Shown: positions 1-9,606, numbered from the stretch's first letter. The stretch: 64,000 nucleotides of DNA from Tildeniella nuda ZEHNDER 1965/U140 (GCA_019358895.1 JAHHIG010000014.1:1-64000); one strand, 5' to 3'. Notes: generated from the sequence alone by a model not told the origin. Translations and numbers: made by a program.

Positions 1-610
1 GATTCGAGAGCTTTTTTAATCCCTGTTCAGCATCAAATGCAGCTGAGGAAACTAGCAAAACATTGATCTTTTCGGTAAGTGGTAAGTTGGGTGGGGCTGA
101 CTCATAGGCGATATAACGGGAGAAAGTAACCCGTCGATGTGCTAGAAATCTTGTTTCGTCATGCATTAGTTCCCAAGGATAATCAGCAAATCGTGACTTT
201 TGAACTGAATTTTCCTGGAAGGTGAACTGAATGTGTAAATAAGTATTTTGGCTTTCAGCAGATCTAAGTGCAGATTTCAAAATGCTCTCCAATTTGCCCC
301 CAGATGGAAAGAGGCATTGATAGAGAGCATTACCAATGTTCTTCAGTAGATCTGGATGGAAAGCTTGAAAATCCTCTGTCAGAAGTCTAGCTCTGACCAT
401 CCACGCCTGTTCTCCTTCCTGACGGAAGTCCTTTGTGTTAAAGGTTGGCACTTCTAGAACTTTGATCAATGTTGTCCGCCAGTCCTTCCCATTGTCAGTA
501 AATGGTAGAAGTAATTCGTCCTCTTCCTCACCAGCAGAAGAACGAACCACAATAGCCTTAAACCGATTAGGAGTAGCGCTTGGAGAGAAACGGATCTCGA
601 ACAGTTCCAC
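1..610 (-). CDS. CHAT-domain protein, partial (runs off left edge)
   Basis: An open frame on the minus strand has no stop down to the window edge, so only about the first 203 residues are present. The likely start is GTG at 610-608, with an AGGAG about 12 nt upstream. Around residue 150 it reads YPWELMHDETRFLAHRR, then VTFSRYI and a hydrophobic strand INVLLVSSAA. This is the usual opening of a CHAT (caspase HetF-associated with TPRs) peptidase domain; the catalytic His and Cys would lie beyond the edge. It follows the trypco2 gene by about 20 nt on the same strand, so the two are probably co-transcribed. Pairing of CHAT effectors with trypco proteins is known from bacterial conflict systems. 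Family fairly sure; activity not shown. Confidence 0.72.
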   Translation of the reverse strand, partial: MELFEIRFSPSATPNRFKAIVVRSSAGEEEDELLLPFTDNGKDWRTTLIKVLEVPTFNTKDFRQEGEQAWMVRARLLTEDFQAFHPDLLKNIGNALYQCLFPSGGKLESILKSALRSAESQNTYLHIQFTFQENSVQKSRFADYPWELMHDETRFLAHRRVTFSRYIAYESAPPNLPLTEKINVLLVSSAAFDAEQGLKKLSN

Positions 611-630
611 TGGTTGAACTTTCTCCTGGG

Positions 631-1005
631 TTAGAACTGATCACCGACTGAACTACCATCATCAATGTTTTTAAACAATGCCCCTAGACTTTTATCCGCA
701 AGTTTTTGTAATCGATCCGGATGGTGCTTCTGGTAGTTCTCAAGTAGCTTCTCCTTGCTTAATAAGGGGGACAAGGTTACTTTCACAGTTTGAACATCAT
801 CTCGACCGGCAGAACCACCAGCCTCTAGCACGTAAATTTTGATACCAGCCTTTCCCTCTCGCTTCACTGTGACCTGTAGTTCCAATTGAATAGAGTCCAC
901 ACTCAGAAATGGAACATCTGTTTCATTATCTAGAGATGTGACAAGCAACTCGCGTTTGACTTGTTCGATCAGCTCTGCTAAACCAATAGAGTTTTCTTCT
1001 GCCAT
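631..1005 (-). CDS. trypco2-domain protein (trypsin-co-occurring domain 2)
   Basis: A 124-residue protein starting MAEENSIGLAELIEQVKREL. It continues with a strand pair built around VDSIQLELQVTVKREGKAG, then IKIYVLEAGG and VQTVKVTLSPLL. This order (helix GLAELIEQVKREL, then alternating beta strands ending in a VTLSP-like strand) is the pattern of trypco2. That small domain sits beside trypsin or CHAT effector genes in bacterial conflict operons and is thought to be a regulatory or recognition part. It is the first gene of a minus-strand pair with the CHAT gene. The 242-nt gap to the divergent helicase gene would hold its promoter. Assignment by motif only. Confidence 0.75.
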   Translation of the reverse strand: MAEENSIGLAELIEQVKRELLVTSLDNETDVPFLSVDSIQLELQVTVKREGKAGIKIYVLEAGGSAGRDDVQTVKVTLSPLLSKEKLLENYQKHHPDRLQKLADKSLGALFKNIDDGSSVGDQF

Positions 1006-1203
1006 CTTGATACCTTAATTACAATTACGTTTTCATCACGTATGCTAAGTTATTCTTGGCTGTAGGAATGATTTAATCTGCCAGAATTTAAGCTAGCTTT
1101 GCAGAATAACCATAAATTCGTTGCCCTGCCTTGAGATTATTCAGTTAGCTCATCAAAAATTAATTATTTTTAACTTTGAGAGATCATTACAGGCATCTGC
1201 CTT

Positions 1204-1215
1204 CCCCTATAGGGG
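1204..1215. promoter_or_regulatory. perfect 12-nt palindrome upstream of the helicase gene
   Basis: CCCCTATAGGGG, about 32 nt before the ATG at 1248. A related CCCCTACCGGGG lies at 4989-5000, upstream of the gene at 5038. Both are followed within about 15 nt by a GGGCAGT-like string (GGGGCAGT and GCGGGCAGT). This could be an operator or a short hairpin. Function unknown. Confidence 0.35.
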
Positions 1216-1247
1216 ATGTTTTGGGGCAGTGAGCGAAGCCAACGACC

Positions 1248-3890
1248 ATGACAACTACACCGAACTACGGTGCTCTGCTCCAGAGTTTCTGGACACCACC
1301 GACAACTTCTATTGCAGAAAGCCCTGATTCAACGAGCGATAGCCCCTCTGAACCAACCGATATCATTGAATTCTTGGGAGAAGACTTGCTCTGGCAGCAA
1401 ACCATTCCTGCACAAGAACCAGATTTGAAAGAGATTCCTGCTGATTTGCCGCCTGAATTGGTTGAGGCTCTTCATGCTCAGGGGATTCACCAGTTCTACT
1501 CCCATCAACTCAAAGCTTTGCAAGCCATGCGTGCAGGCAAAAGTCTGATTCTCACCTCTCCCACTGCCAGCGGCAAAACACTCAGTACCTACCCTGGTAT
1601 TTTGGAAGGTTGCGTGAATGCAGGACACCGGGCATTGGCATTTTATGGACTCCGCGCATTGGCGTTGGATCAGTTCCATAAGATCTCGGAGCTGCTTTCA
1701 GGTATACCTGTTGTCTCCCGCCCTGTATTGGCAATGATGACAGGGGATGTGAAGACCGAGGAACGGGAGCAAATTCTCGTATCCGATCCTCACATTCTGG
1801 GAGTTACGCCAGAACTGATTCATTTTCAACTCAAGCAAGCCTGGAAATCGGAGCGTTGGGCAACCTTTTATCAGCAATTGCGTTACGTGTTGATTGACGA
1901 GGCACATACGCTCTCAGGCAGCTATGGAGCCAATATGGCTTGGCTGATCCGTCGCCTTCGGTTAGCAGTGGATCACTATGGCGGTCGCTCCAGAGAGCTG
2001 CAATTCATCTTTCTGAGTGCCACCTGTGGCAACCCGAAACAGCTTGCCCAGAAGCTGGCGGGACTGAAGCCAACTAAACGTAATCCAAAACCTCTCATTT
2101 GGATTCATAGAAGTGGAGCGGCGGCACCCCATCGCCAGATGGTTGTGACTCAACCTAGCTACAACCTGACTGCGGATACAGCCCGTATTATTCAGTTCTT
2201 GTTAGTTCAGGGAAAGTCCGGGATTGCCTTTTGCAACTCGCGCCGGAGTGTCAGGGATCTAACAGGATTGCTGAAGTCAAACCAGGTGGCTGCTTTCTAT
2301 GGCGGTATCAGTCCAGAACGTCGGGCTGAAGTGGTTCAACAACTCCAGTCTGGCATCATTCAATGGATTATTGCGACGGAAGCCTTAGAAGCTGGCATTG
2401 ACCTACCTGAGCTGGAGTGCTGTGTTCTACGGGGCTGGCCCGGCTCCAAAATGGCATATCAGCAGCGCAGTGGTCGAGCCGGACGTGTCAAACCGGGAAT
2501 GACAGTGCTGATTCCCAATGCCTTAAACCCCATCGATCGCTACATCACAGAGCATCCAGAACTTTTGATCTCTGGTGAAGCGGAGGACGTTTTCTTTAAT
2601 GACGAATACCCTATCTTTGCGGCTAAACATCTTCTCTGTGCCGCAGCAGAAACGGGCATTCCCACCAGCAAAATCAAGCATTACTTTGGTAGTGCTGCGA
2701 TCGAGGTTGCAAAGCTTTTAATGGCTCAGGGGCACCTCAACAAAGGGCGTAAGGGACTATGGGCGCGGGGCTACCCGCATAAAGATGTCAACTTTCGGGG
2801 AGGTGTGTCTCAAACGACTGTCAAACTAATGGATGCCGAGTCGGGCGAAGCACTGGAGGAAGTGTCGGAGGACATTGCCCATCGGGAAGTGCATCCTCAT
2901 GCCATTTACAAACGGCAAGATGGCGACGGACAAATGTTGACCTATCAGTGCCTCGCGCTCGACTTGACCAGTAAGCAGGCCATGCTGAAACAAGTGCCGG
3001 AAAGTCCCCTGTTCACGGTTGCCTTCACTCAGTCGGAAACCGGCAGCCTGAAGGCGTTAACCAATCCGGTCGCCTTACCGTTAAAATTTCCCAGTGTAGA
3101 GGGGGTTGCTGATCTATCTGCTGTTCTGAGGCTTGAACTCAGCTATGGGCAAATCAGCCATATCACCAGCGGTTACAGTTTGATGACACAGCTCTATGAA
3201 CAGACCTGTCTGAACCGACGGTGCTTGAACTACAAAGAGCCGTTACCAGACGAGCGCCGCTGTCCACTGTGCATCAAGCCAACCCGCAAGGCACTGCTGA
3301 TCAAGACCCTGTCTGAAGAAAGTTTTGAGCAACCCTACCGCACTCAATTTTCAGCCCCTATTGTCAAAGTGGCGATCGACTCCACTGCACAAGACTATCT
3401 CCAAACCTTTGCTAGAGCAGCAAGAACGAGCTTGAGTCGCAGTGGGCAGCCAATTCCACCCGGATATCAGCAGTTATGGGAGCATCCCAGTAGCCTGATC
3501 GCCATACACAGCTTTGGGCATCAAATCCTGCGATCGCTCCAACTCTTTGCCAGGGTTGACTCTAGAGAAGTGAACTTTTCGGTGGTTAAGGAGGCTGGCG
3601 ATCGCAACCACTACGCAGGCTATTTCTACGACACCAGCGACGGCGGAAATGGGGCTTCTGAAGCCGTATTCAAACATATGGCTGCACTTGCGAGTACTGC
3701 TGCGGCGATCGCTCGTAGCTGTGATTGTGATGCAGGTTGCGCCAAGTGCCTGATTCAACATGGTTGTCCTGATGGCAACACAGCTTTGCTGAAGCAACTG
3801 GGGTTGGTGTTGTTGGATGCGTTGGCAGAGCCTCTGGTTGAGAGAAACGCTTTACCCACCGCACAGACTGAGACAGCAATGAGCTCCTGA
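1248..3890 (+). CDS. DEAD/DEAH-box helicase with C-terminal DUF1998-like zinc region (MrfA/YprA family)
   Basis: 880 residues. Superfamily 2 motifs are clear: Walker [10 protein letters not shown] (103-111), DEAH (217-220), SATCG for motif III, and QRSGRAGR for motif VI near 405. A cysteine group [12 protein letters not shown] followed by RRCPLC lies near 660-690. A second, [19 protein letters not shown], lies near 825-842; this is the cysteine cluster typical of the DUF1998 region of MrfA/YprA-type helicases. Those proteins are 3'-5' DNA helicases, and Bacillus MrfA acts in mitomycin C damage repair with the exonuclease MrfB. No MrfB homolog is adjacent, but a RecA paralog follows on the same strand 79 nt later. 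The DUF1998-bearing DrmB and related DISARM helicases are alternatives; no methylase or PLD gene is nearby to support DISARM. Confidence 0.85.
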   Translation: MTTTPNYGALLQSFWTPPTTSIAESPDSTSDSPSEPTDIIEFLGEDLLWQQTIPAQEPDLKEIPADLPPELVEALHAQGIHQFYSHQLKALQAMRAGKSLILTSPTASGKTLSTYPGILEGCVNAGHRALAFYGLRALALDQFHKISELLSGIPVVSRPVLAMMTGDVKTEEREQILVSDPHILGVTPELIHFQLKQAWKSERWATFYQQLRYVLIDEAHTLSGSYGANMAWLIRRLRLAVDHYGGRSRELQFIFLSATCGNPKQLAQKLAGLKPTKRNPKPLIWIHRSGAAAPHRQMVVTQPSYNLTADTARIIQFLLVQGKSGIAFCNSRRSVRDLTGLLKSNQVAAFYGGISPERRAEVVQQLQSGIIQWIIATEALEAGIDLPELECCVLRGWPGSKMAYQQRSGRAGRVKPGMTVLIPNALNPIDRYITEHPELLISGEAEDVFFNDEYPIFAAKHLLCAAAETGIPTSKIKHYFGSAAIEVAKLLMAQGHLNKGRKGLWARGYPHKDVNFRGGVSQTTVKLMDAESGEALEEVSEDIAHREVHPHAIYKRQDGDGQMLTYQCLALDLTSKQAMLKQVPESPLFTVAFTQSETGSLKALTNPVALPLKFPSVEGVADLSAVLRLELSYGQISHITSGYSLMTQLYEQTCLNRRCLNYKEPLPDERRCPLCIKPTRKALLIKTLSEESFEQPYRTQFSAPIVKVAIDSTAQDYLQTFARAARTSLSRSGQPIPPGYQQLWEHPSSLIAIHSFGHQILRSLQLFARVDSREVNFSVVKEAGDRNHYAGYFYDTSDGGNGASEAVFKHMAALASTAAAIARSCDCDAGCAKCLIQHGCPDGNTALLKQLGLVLLDALAEPLVERNALPTAQTETAMSS

Positions 3891-3969
3891 TCAACTGAGT
3901 AACCGTCAGCTATCGCTGCACATCCACCGATCTTCAGAGATGGAGGTCGGTTGTTCATTCTTGAGAACG

Positions 3970-4848
3970 ATGGCTAACAAACTGGTAAGCAAAAAATCGG
4001 ATCTAGAGCAGACCCTATCAACGATCAACCGAGAATTTGGCAATGGCTCCATCATGCGCCTGGGGGATGCCAGTCATATGAACGTGAAAACCTTCTCCAG
4101 TGGCTCAACTGAACTGGATGTAGCATTGGGTGGAGGCTATCCCAGAGGACGCATTATCGAAATTTATGGACCAGAGAGTAGCGGCAAGACCACACTGGCA
4201 TTACAGGCGATCGCCCAAATGCAAAAGCTCGGAGGTATCACTGCCTTTGTTGATATGGAACATGCCCTCGATCCACTTTATGCCGCTGCGATCGGAGTCG
4301 CTAGCGATCAAATGCTGGTCAGTCAACCTGATAGCGGTGAGATGGCAATGGAAATAGTTGAACAACTGGTGCGTTCTAAGAGTGTTGATCTGATTGTGGT
4401 GGACTCCGTGGCTGCATTGGTGACAGAGGCAGAACTTCAAGCAGAGATGGGTGATTTCCCAACAACTTCCATTGCCTGGTTGATGAGCAAAGCCCTCCGG
4501 CGCTTAATGAATTGCCTGCATAGTCAATGCACCGTGATTTTTCTGAATCAACTGCGTTTCAAGATTGGTGTAGTTTACGGTAATCCTGAAACAACCACAG
4601 GAGGTCATGCACTCAAATACTATGCTTCACTGCGATTGGATACTCGCCGGATTCAGACATTGAAGCGAGGGAGTGAGGAATACGGCATTCGGGTCAAAGT
4701 CAAAGTGGCGAAGAATAAAATTGCTCCACCCTTTCGAGCGGCAGAAGTTGACATGATCTTTGGCAAAGGTATCTTCAAAGGCAATACTCTCAACGGGCTT
4801 GCTGTAACCAACGGGCAATTAGACAGCGAGTTACTGTTGTGTCGCTGA
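3970..4848 (+). CDS. recA: RecA paralog lacking the C-terminal domain
   Basis: The ATG at 3970 begins [14 protein letters not shown], matching the usual RecA N-terminus. An in-frame upstream ATG at 3940 would only add ten residues. Walker [10 protein letters not shown] is at 67-75. The L1 region QAEMGDF, the [17 protein letters not shown] loop and [10 protein letters not shown] are well conserved. The protein is about 292 residues and stops soon after the core, whereas chromosomal RecA is about 350. The C-terminal DNA-binding/regulatory lobe is therefore missing, and no frameshifted continuation is visible after the stop. RecA forms filaments on single-stranded DNA for strand exchange. A plasmid-borne shortened copy beside a repair-type helicase suggests element maintenance or recombination during transfer. 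The family is certain; its in vivo role is inferred. Confidence 0.92.
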   Translation: MANKLVSKKSDLEQTLSTINREFGNGSIMRLGDASHMNVKTFSSGSTELDVALGGGYPRGRIIEIYGPESSGKTTLALQAIAQMQKLGGITAFVDMEHALDPLYAAAIGVASDQMLVSQPDSGEMAMEIVEQLVRSKSVDLIVVDSVAALVTEAELQAEMGDFPTTSIAWLMSKALRRLMNCLHSQCTVIFLNQLRFKIGVVYGNPETTTGGHALKYYASLRLDTRRIQTLKRGSEEYGIRVKVKVAKNKIAPPFRAAEVDMIFGKGIFKGNTLNGLAVTNGQLDSELLLCR

Positions 4849-4988
4849 TGATTTCAATCAAAACCAACCGCAACCTGAAACTGGATTACCACGATCTCCC
4901 ACAAAAACGACAACTTCCCGAACCACAACGTTGTGGTTCAGATTTCGAGCCAGTTAATGCTGTCTGAATTCAGGCAGTAATTTTTTCT

Positions 4989-5000
4989 CCCCTACCGGGG
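4989..5000. promoter_or_regulatory. palindrome-like element related to 1204-1215
   Basis: CCCCTACCGGGG preceded by a T-run (4981-4986) and followed by taaagcGGGCAGT. It lies about 37 nt before the ATG at 5038, close to the spacing of the similar element before 1248. The CCCC/GGGG arms pair around TACC. A terminator for the recA-like gene is an alternative, but the T-run is on the wrong side. Confidence 0.3.
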
Positions 5001-5037
5001 TAAAGCGGGCAGTTTTGATTCCTTTTCAGCAACACTT

Positions 5038-5277
5038 ATGGAACCTGCTCAATTTAATCAACTCAGGAAAGCGCTTGGCACCTTCTACTGGGATAACGGA
5101 TTTGACACTTTCTGTCACGTAACCGGGTTTGATCCACAGTTTCAACATGCCCAAGAGAAGTGGCAGCAATTTTCAGCTTGCATTCAAGCAATGGGACAAT
5201 TGGACGATCGCACCTGGGAAACGCTGTTAGAAGCCAGTCTGGCTGCCCAACAAACCGAGCCTCTACTACCTAGATAG
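5038..5277 (+). CDS. small hypothetical protein
   Basis: 79 residues, ATG at 5038, beginning MEPAQFNQLRKALGTFYWDN. It looks alpha-helical with many aromatic residues and no cysteine cluster, signal peptide or membrane segment. It lies on the same strand as the next gene, 54 nt upstream of it. A short perfect hairpin, GCGGCG and CGCCGC with a 5-nt loop, sits at 5286-5302 in that gap. The family was not recognised. It is kept as real because the codon usage resembles its neighbours and a regulatory-like element lies upstream. Confidence 0.5.
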   Translation: MEPAQFNQLRKALGTFYWDNGFDTFCHVTGFDPQFQHAQEKWQQFSACIQAMGQLDDRTWETLLEASLAAQQTEPLLPR

Positions 5278-5331
5278 AGACTGTAGCGGCGACAAACGCC
5301 GCATCGGTAAGATAGTTATCCCTTCTTACCT

Positions 5332-5982
5332 ATGGCACTTTTTACTCTGGCTGATCTGCATCAGGTTTATCAACGTCAACAGCCCCTTTTAGGATTACGC
5401 ACTTATGAATCAGAATTTGCCTTTGATCGAGCCGATCCAACCAATTTCCAGTTGTTGATGAAACAGCTATTTCTGGGACTGCCAGTGCAACCTCTTTTGA
5501 ATAACCACCCATTGATGGCTCGATGGGTTGCTGAAGTCCAAGAACTGGTTCCAGAGCTTTTCCAGGGTAGGAAAAAACTCTGGATTGATGTACCAATGGT
5601 TGCTCCTCTGAGGACTGGGGACGCTCCAATTTTCATTCAAGTTCAGGTTAACTATGGCCTTCGACGAGGGATGCCCAGACTTTATGAATGGGCGATGCGC
5701 TCTGCAAAACCAACCTGGCAAGATGCTGTAAAACTTTGGGTGATGGCTGTGCATTACACCATTCCTCCAGAGAAGTTATCCCTGATTGTTCTGGCACTGC
5801 ATCCATCTCTACCAGCTCAAAAACTCCGATTACAGTGGGATCAAGAACAACAAGAGCAAACGCAGCAGTGGTTAATGCAGCTCCTGACTCAGCCTACTAA
5901 CCTTCCAGTGCCTGAAATCCACACGAACACTGATTATTCGTTGCTGTTGAACTTAGATGCAATTCCAGAAGTGTCTCTGTAG
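5332..5982 (+). CDS. hypothetical protein (possible PD-(D/E)XK-like fold)
   Basis: 216 residues from ATG 5332. It opens MALFTLADLHQVYQRQQPL and contains two predicted helical parts around a beta core (LWIDVPMVAPLRTG, then IFIQVQVNYGL). Near the end LSLIVLALHPSLPAQKL is followed by a long charged helix. That last arrangement recalls helix-strand ends of some PD-(D/E)XK nuclease-like plasmid proteins, but no convincing D...ExK triad was found. It has no membrane segments. It is the second gene in a run of three small plus-strand genes before the convergent coupling-protein gene. Function unknown. Confidence 0.6.
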   Translation: MALFTLADLHQVYQRQQPLLGLRTYESEFAFDRADPTNFQLLMKQLFLGLPVQPLLNNHPLMARWVAEVQELVPELFQGRKKLWIDVPMVAPLRTGDAPIFIQVQVNYGLRRGMPRLYEWAMRSAKPTWQDAVKLWVMAVHYTIPPEKLSLIVLALHPSLPAQKLRLQWDQEQQEQTQQWLMQLLTQPTNLPVPEIHTNTDYSLLLNLDAIPEVSL

Positions 5983-6043
5983 CAAAGAATCAGCGCTATT
6001 TCACATCCATTTCTGCATTTAAGATAATGCGAGGTGTTTACTT

Positions 6044-6310
6044 ATGACAACGCGATCGCCACAATCGAATGATCCTACGCGTGCAATTCCAGTCTTACAT
6101 CTAACTGTGCCAATGCCAGAATTCTCATTCTTCCAAATCGTTAAAGTCAGGACAACCAAGGAAGTTGGAACAGTTGTTGGCATGTGGTGTGTCCAAACGG
6201 AAGGGCAGTCTTATCAATGGCTTTATCGATTAGAAGGATTGACAGAACGTAATACAACCTGGTGGCAAGAATTGCAAATTCGTAGTTTGGATCGTAGACA
6301 AAACCGTTGA
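6044..6310 (+). CDS. small SH3-like plasmid protein
   Basis: 88 residues. The core alternates short strands and aromatic residues: FFQIVKVRTTKEVGTVVGMW, then QWLYRLEGL and TWWQELQI. The same pattern (hydrophobic strand, T..V..W, WWY.V, acidic residue, final strand) occurs in the 69-residue protein at 29967-30176, so the two are probably paralogs. Such tiny beta barrels are frequent on cyanobacterial plasmids, and their role is not known to me. It ends 23 nt before the convergent stop of the coupling protein. Confidence 0.6.
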   Translation: MTTRSPQSNDPTRAIPVLHLTVPMPEFSFFQIVKVRTTKEVGTVVGMWCVQTEGQSYQWLYRLEGLTERNTTWWQELQIRSLDRRQNR

Positions 6311-6332
6311 TGTAGTCATTCTGATAATAAGG

Positions 6333-8357
6333 CTATTCTTGTAATCCTGGTGTTGTAAAAGTTCGTTTAGGGAAATGATCAAGTGCATCAGTCTCAACAC
6401 CACTTTTTGATGACGATGCTGAGGCTTCTCCTTCATCGGGAAGTGGCAGCATACGCTCTGCTTCTTCAATCCGCTCATACAAAGCTTGCGTTAATGCATC
6501 TACATTTGGCAGAATCACTTGGCTTTCCAAAGCGGCTCTCACTTGTGCTTCCCATAGACCTTCACTTTCCTTTGCTCGTTTCTCATCTGCTTTAGAAACA
6601 GGAATAATCAGTGGATAAGGAATGGATGCCTGCCCACCTGAACTATAGCCAGGACTGGTGATCACGCATTTGCCTTGAGGAAATTTGAGAATCTCATCGG
6701 CGCTGATCACCGGCATTTTTTGCAGATTCTCACTCCAGCTAATTGAGCGGCTCATTTGTCCACCGAGCGATCGCCCCGTCGTTCGATTTTTGATCAGCAC
6801 TTCTTTTTCACCGTACCGTTTCGAGTAATCCTCAGCCGTTTTATGATTGCCGGGATTGAACAGGACATGGGTGCTACAGGCAGAGGCGATCGCAGCCCCC
6901 ATTTTGTCTCCATAAATGTCATAAAGTTGATCCAAACTTTGAATGCCCAGGATGAAGCAGGCTCCATTGGAGCGGTATTCGTTAATCCATTGTGGTAGGC
7001 GATCGAGTTTGATGGAGGGCAACTCGTCTAGAGAGATAATCAGCGGGTCTTTGCGGGGTGTGCTGAGATTGCCCACAATCATTAGGTGAATTGCAGCAGC
7101 CAGTAGCGGACCCACCACACTGCGACGCTCATCATCCAACTTGAATACTACGATTTCCCGTCCTTCCAAGCGAGTTGGAATCGTGGATTTGCCAATAAAG
7201 GCGCGGAGCAGGTCTACTTGAATGAACGATGAGAAGGTGCCTGCGGCGGTTGTTAGGATACCAGAGATTGTTTTTTCAGCGTCCTTCGCACTGAGGAACT
7301 GCACAAAAGAGGTAGCGACCCATTCATCTAACTGTTTGGATTGCACCGCATAATCGATTCGATGCACCAAGTTAGGCAGGCGCAACACGGCGTAGAGCAT
7401 TGCCATATCGGGATAATGGGAACCCTTGACCAGTTGCAGCAATGCCTTTGCCAGCAAGTCTCCTGCCTTGGTGAAGAACTCGTCGCTCCGCCCGCCATCC
7501 CCCTCTCTGGCGTTGCGATTAATGACTTTACCGATCTCCCCTGCCATCACTCCATCGCGTGCATCCCGCATGTAATCCAACGGGTTAATCACGCCACTGA
7601 AGGCTTCTCCTGGTGCAAAGACTCTGACCTGATACCCATATCGCGCTGCCAGGGGTGCATGGAGGCGCATCTGATCACCCTTTTTGTCGTAGAGCAGAAT
7701 GGGAAAGCCCTGTTGCATAGCACTTTCCAGCATTCGATCAATTGTGGAGTACGTTTTTCCAGAGCCAGGAGCACCAATGACCAATGTACCTCGCTCAGAA
7801 CTGGGAAACCAAACCGTTGGGGATGCTCCCAATGTCGTTTGTATTGTTGTTATCAACCCGCGCCAAGCTCCTTTTGCCCAATAACGAGGTGTGCCAGACC
7901 AGAGCGTTACTTTGTTGTGTTTGCGTTCCCGAATCTGTTTAAGTGACAGGCTGGTTGCAGATAGTTTCTCCGCAGTGCTGCATAGCTTGCCCGTAGTAAT
8001 TTTGCCCTTGCCCGATCCACTGATGCGAAGCAGCACTAACACAACCAGCAATCCGCCCAACATCATCCAGCCTTGAGGATTGTTGTACTGCTGGAACATT
8101 TTGCCGAAGTCGATCGCTGCCAGTGGTTGGGAATAGGACGGCACCTGCATCAAAGCAGTAGATGTATTGCTCTTACTGCTAGACAGGGAGTTCCAATGTG
8201 TAGGCAAGGGGAGAGACATAGCAAAAGGCTGAGATTCTAGCGAAAATTCTAACGATTGCAGTTTGGTGAGTGGATCAGCTACCTGGACATTTTTTTGGGG
8301 GTGAGGAGATGCGATAGCTTGCGCTGACTTGTCAGTTCGCGATCTCCAAAGGCTCAA
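6333..8357 (-). CDS. type IV coupling protein (VirD4/TraD/TraG family)
   Basis: 674 residues. A single clear membrane segment (GWMMLGGLLVVLVLLRI, around 95-111) precedes an ATPase core with Walker A GAPGSGKT (near 195), a DKKGDQMRLH motif and Walker B PLIISLDELPSI. It continues with NGACFILGIQSLDQL, typical of the VirD4/TraD/TraG superfamily. Coupling proteins are hexameric inner-membrane ATPases that bring the relaxase-DNA complex to the type IV secretion channel. The N-terminus has one visible transmembrane helix rather than two, and a Ser/Gln-rich leader. It is divergent from the gene at 8432, with about 74 nt between them. Together with mobC and the relaxase at 37-38 kb it makes the element mobilizable. 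No VirB4 ATPase is in this window. Confidence 0.88.
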   Translation of the reverse strand: MSLWRSRTDKSAQAIASPHPQKNVQVADPLTKLQSLEFSLESQPFAMSLPLPTHWNSLSSSKSNTSTALMQVPSYSQPLAAIDFGKMFQQYNNPQGWMMLGGLLVVLVLLRISGSGKGKITTGKLCSTAEKLSATSLSLKQIRERKHNKVTLWSGTPRYWAKGAWRGLITTIQTTLGASPTVWFPSSERGTLVIGAPGSGKTYSTIDRMLESAMQQGFPILLYDKKGDQMRLHAPLAARYGYQVRVFAPGEAFSGVINPLDYMRDARDGVMAGEIGKVINRNAREGDGGRSDEFFTKAGDLLAKALLQLVKGSHYPDMAMLYAVLRLPNLVHRIDYAVQSKQLDEWVATSFVQFLSAKDAEKTISGILTTAAGTFSSFIQVDLLRAFIGKSTIPTRLEGREIVVFKLDDERRSVVGPLLAAAIHLMIVGNLSTPRKDPLIISLDELPSIKLDRLPQWINEYRSNGACFILGIQSLDQLYDIYGDKMGAAIASACSTHVLFNPGNHKTAEDYSKRYGEKEVLIKNRTTGRSLGGQMSRSISWSENLQKMPVISADEILKFPQGKCVITSPGYSSGGQASIPYPLIIPVSKADEKRAKESEGLWEAQVRAALESQVILPNVDALTQALYERIEEAERMLPLPDEGEASASSSKSGVETDALDHFPKRTFTTPGLQE

Positions 8358-8431
8358 TACCCAAATTCTGTTTCAGATAGCGTCTCAGGCTAACGCCTCA
8401 GCGTTGGGATAATTCATTTGGCTGCACTGCA

Positions 8432-9535
8432 ATGGTTAAACCAACGAACTCTAGAAATAGCTCTACCAGCACTGCCAGAACAGGTGCTAAGACGGCTACG
8501 CCCAAAGCACCAAAATCAACTGCGGCAACCAACTCTCGTGCGGCTCGAACCGACAGGACGGAGCCAGAAGACTTTGAGGTTGACACAGACCTACTCAGCA
8601 ATGTCTACAATCAGGTGCGCCGACCGCAGTTGCCCTACGGCATTGTCGTCAATGACAAGCCCGCTGGCATTCTGATTCCGATCGATCAGTTGGAGAAAGC
8701 GGGCTGGCTAGCGATACCGGATGAAGATGACCTCACGACCGTTACCTTCACCGAAGATGTGACGGGTCTTTTGATTACGGAAGCCCGGTTGCTCGTGCTG
8801 GCATTTGTGCCCGAATACATTCGCTACAAGTCGGATGTGGAAGATTTGGGCGGTACGGTTGTTGGACTCTACGATGAGTACCGCAATAGCCTGGACAAGA
8901 AATCGATGGATGTCTGCTCAGAACATGCGCTGTTGTTTCTGGATGAAGATAATCAACCACTGCATACGATGCCGATTGTCGTGCGGTTCAAAAATGTCGC
9001 GCTCTGGAGCTTTAAATCAGCCCGTGAGGAGTTCTACCGTGCCCTGGAAAAAACATTCGCTGACTACTTTAATGTGCCTTTCAGCGGCAAGAATGATCGA
9101 TGGCGGAGTTTGGGAGTGTTGGAGGTGGAGTTCAAAGCCGTCAAGGAAGGGGAGGGCAAGAATAAACACGACTGCTGCAAGACAGTGGCGTATACCAAAC
9201 CGACGATCGAAACATTGCCTCTCCTTTATTTGGGCACTCCTACGGCAAAGGCGCTGATCTGGCAGCAGCATGATGCGATCGCAGGATTCACGGAACCTCA
9301 ATCTCTGCCTGCTTTGCCAGGTGAGGTAGAAGCGGTTGAAGTAGAAGTATTGCCGCCTCACAAGAATAGTGCGACTGCTAAAGCCTTGAATACCAAATCT
9401 TCTACTAAATCTCCCCGAAAGATCAAACCGATTGAAGAGGATGAAGATTTCCTGGATGAGCTGGAGGAATCGGATGCGGAGCTAGACGATGAGGACTTTG
9501 ATTTCGATGACGATGGACTGGATGACGACGAGTAA
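8432..9535 (+). CDS. cyanobacterial plasmid protein (DUF5895-like) with acidic tail
   Basis: 367 residues from ATG 8432. The N-terminal 50 residues are Thr/Ala/Lys-rich and basic. A folded middle begins VYNQVRRPQLPYGIVVND and KPAGILIPIDQLEKAGW, and a final acidic stretch is rich in DDE (last 40 residues). The YNQVRRPQLPYG segment is what I associate with the cyanobacterial DUF5895 family, usually plasmid-encoded and of unknown function; that link is from memory. A basic head, a core and an acidic tail resemble single-strand-binding or nucleic-acid-handling proteins. The same acidic-tail design recurs in the genes at 30253 and 31105. A strong terminator follows at 9572-9606. Confidence 0.65.
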   Translation: MVKPTNSRNSSTSTARTGAKTATPKAPKSTAATNSRAARTDRTEPEDFEVDTDLLSNVYNQVRRPQLPYGIVVNDKPAGILIPIDQLEKAGWLAIPDEDDLTTVTFTEDVTGLLITEARLLVLAFVPEYIRYKSDVEDLGGTVVGLYDEYRNSLDKKSMDVCSEHALLFLDEDNQPLHTMPIVVRFKNVALWSFKSAREEFYRALEKTFADYFNVPFSGKNDRWRSLGVLEVEFKAVKEGEGKNKHDCCKTVAYTKPTIETLPLLYLGTPTAKALIWQQHDAIAGFTEPQSLPALPGEVEAVEVEVLPPHKNSATAKALNTKSSTKSPRKIKPIEEDEDFLDELEESDAELDDEDFDFDDDGLDDDE

Positions 9536-9571
9536 TTCAGTCCATCCCTGTGAGATATTCTGAATGAATTT

Positions 9572-9606
9572 CTGCTGTAGCTGAATTGGCTATAGCAGCT
9601 TTTTTT
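9572..9606 (+). terminator. rho-independent terminator after the acidic-tailed gene
   Basis: Stem CTGCTGTAGC (9572-9581) and GCTATAGCAG (9589-9598) pair fully except for one G-T wobble, with a 7-nt loop. A run of T follows at 9600-9606. It lies 37 nt after the stop at 9535. Confidence 0.85.

Noticed and set aside
435-617. Plus-strand frame of 60 residues
   Set aside because: Opposite strand of the partial CHAT gene, which has better motif support.
1248-4848. DISARM or BREX-like defence system around the DUF1998 helicase
   Set aside because: No methyltransferase, PLD or other partner genes are adjacent; a helicase of the MrfA type next to RecA is the simpler reading.
7341-7946. Plus-strand frame of 201 residues inside the coupling-protein gene
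   Set aside because: Overlaps completely a strongly supported coupling protein on the other strand and has no family-like motif.
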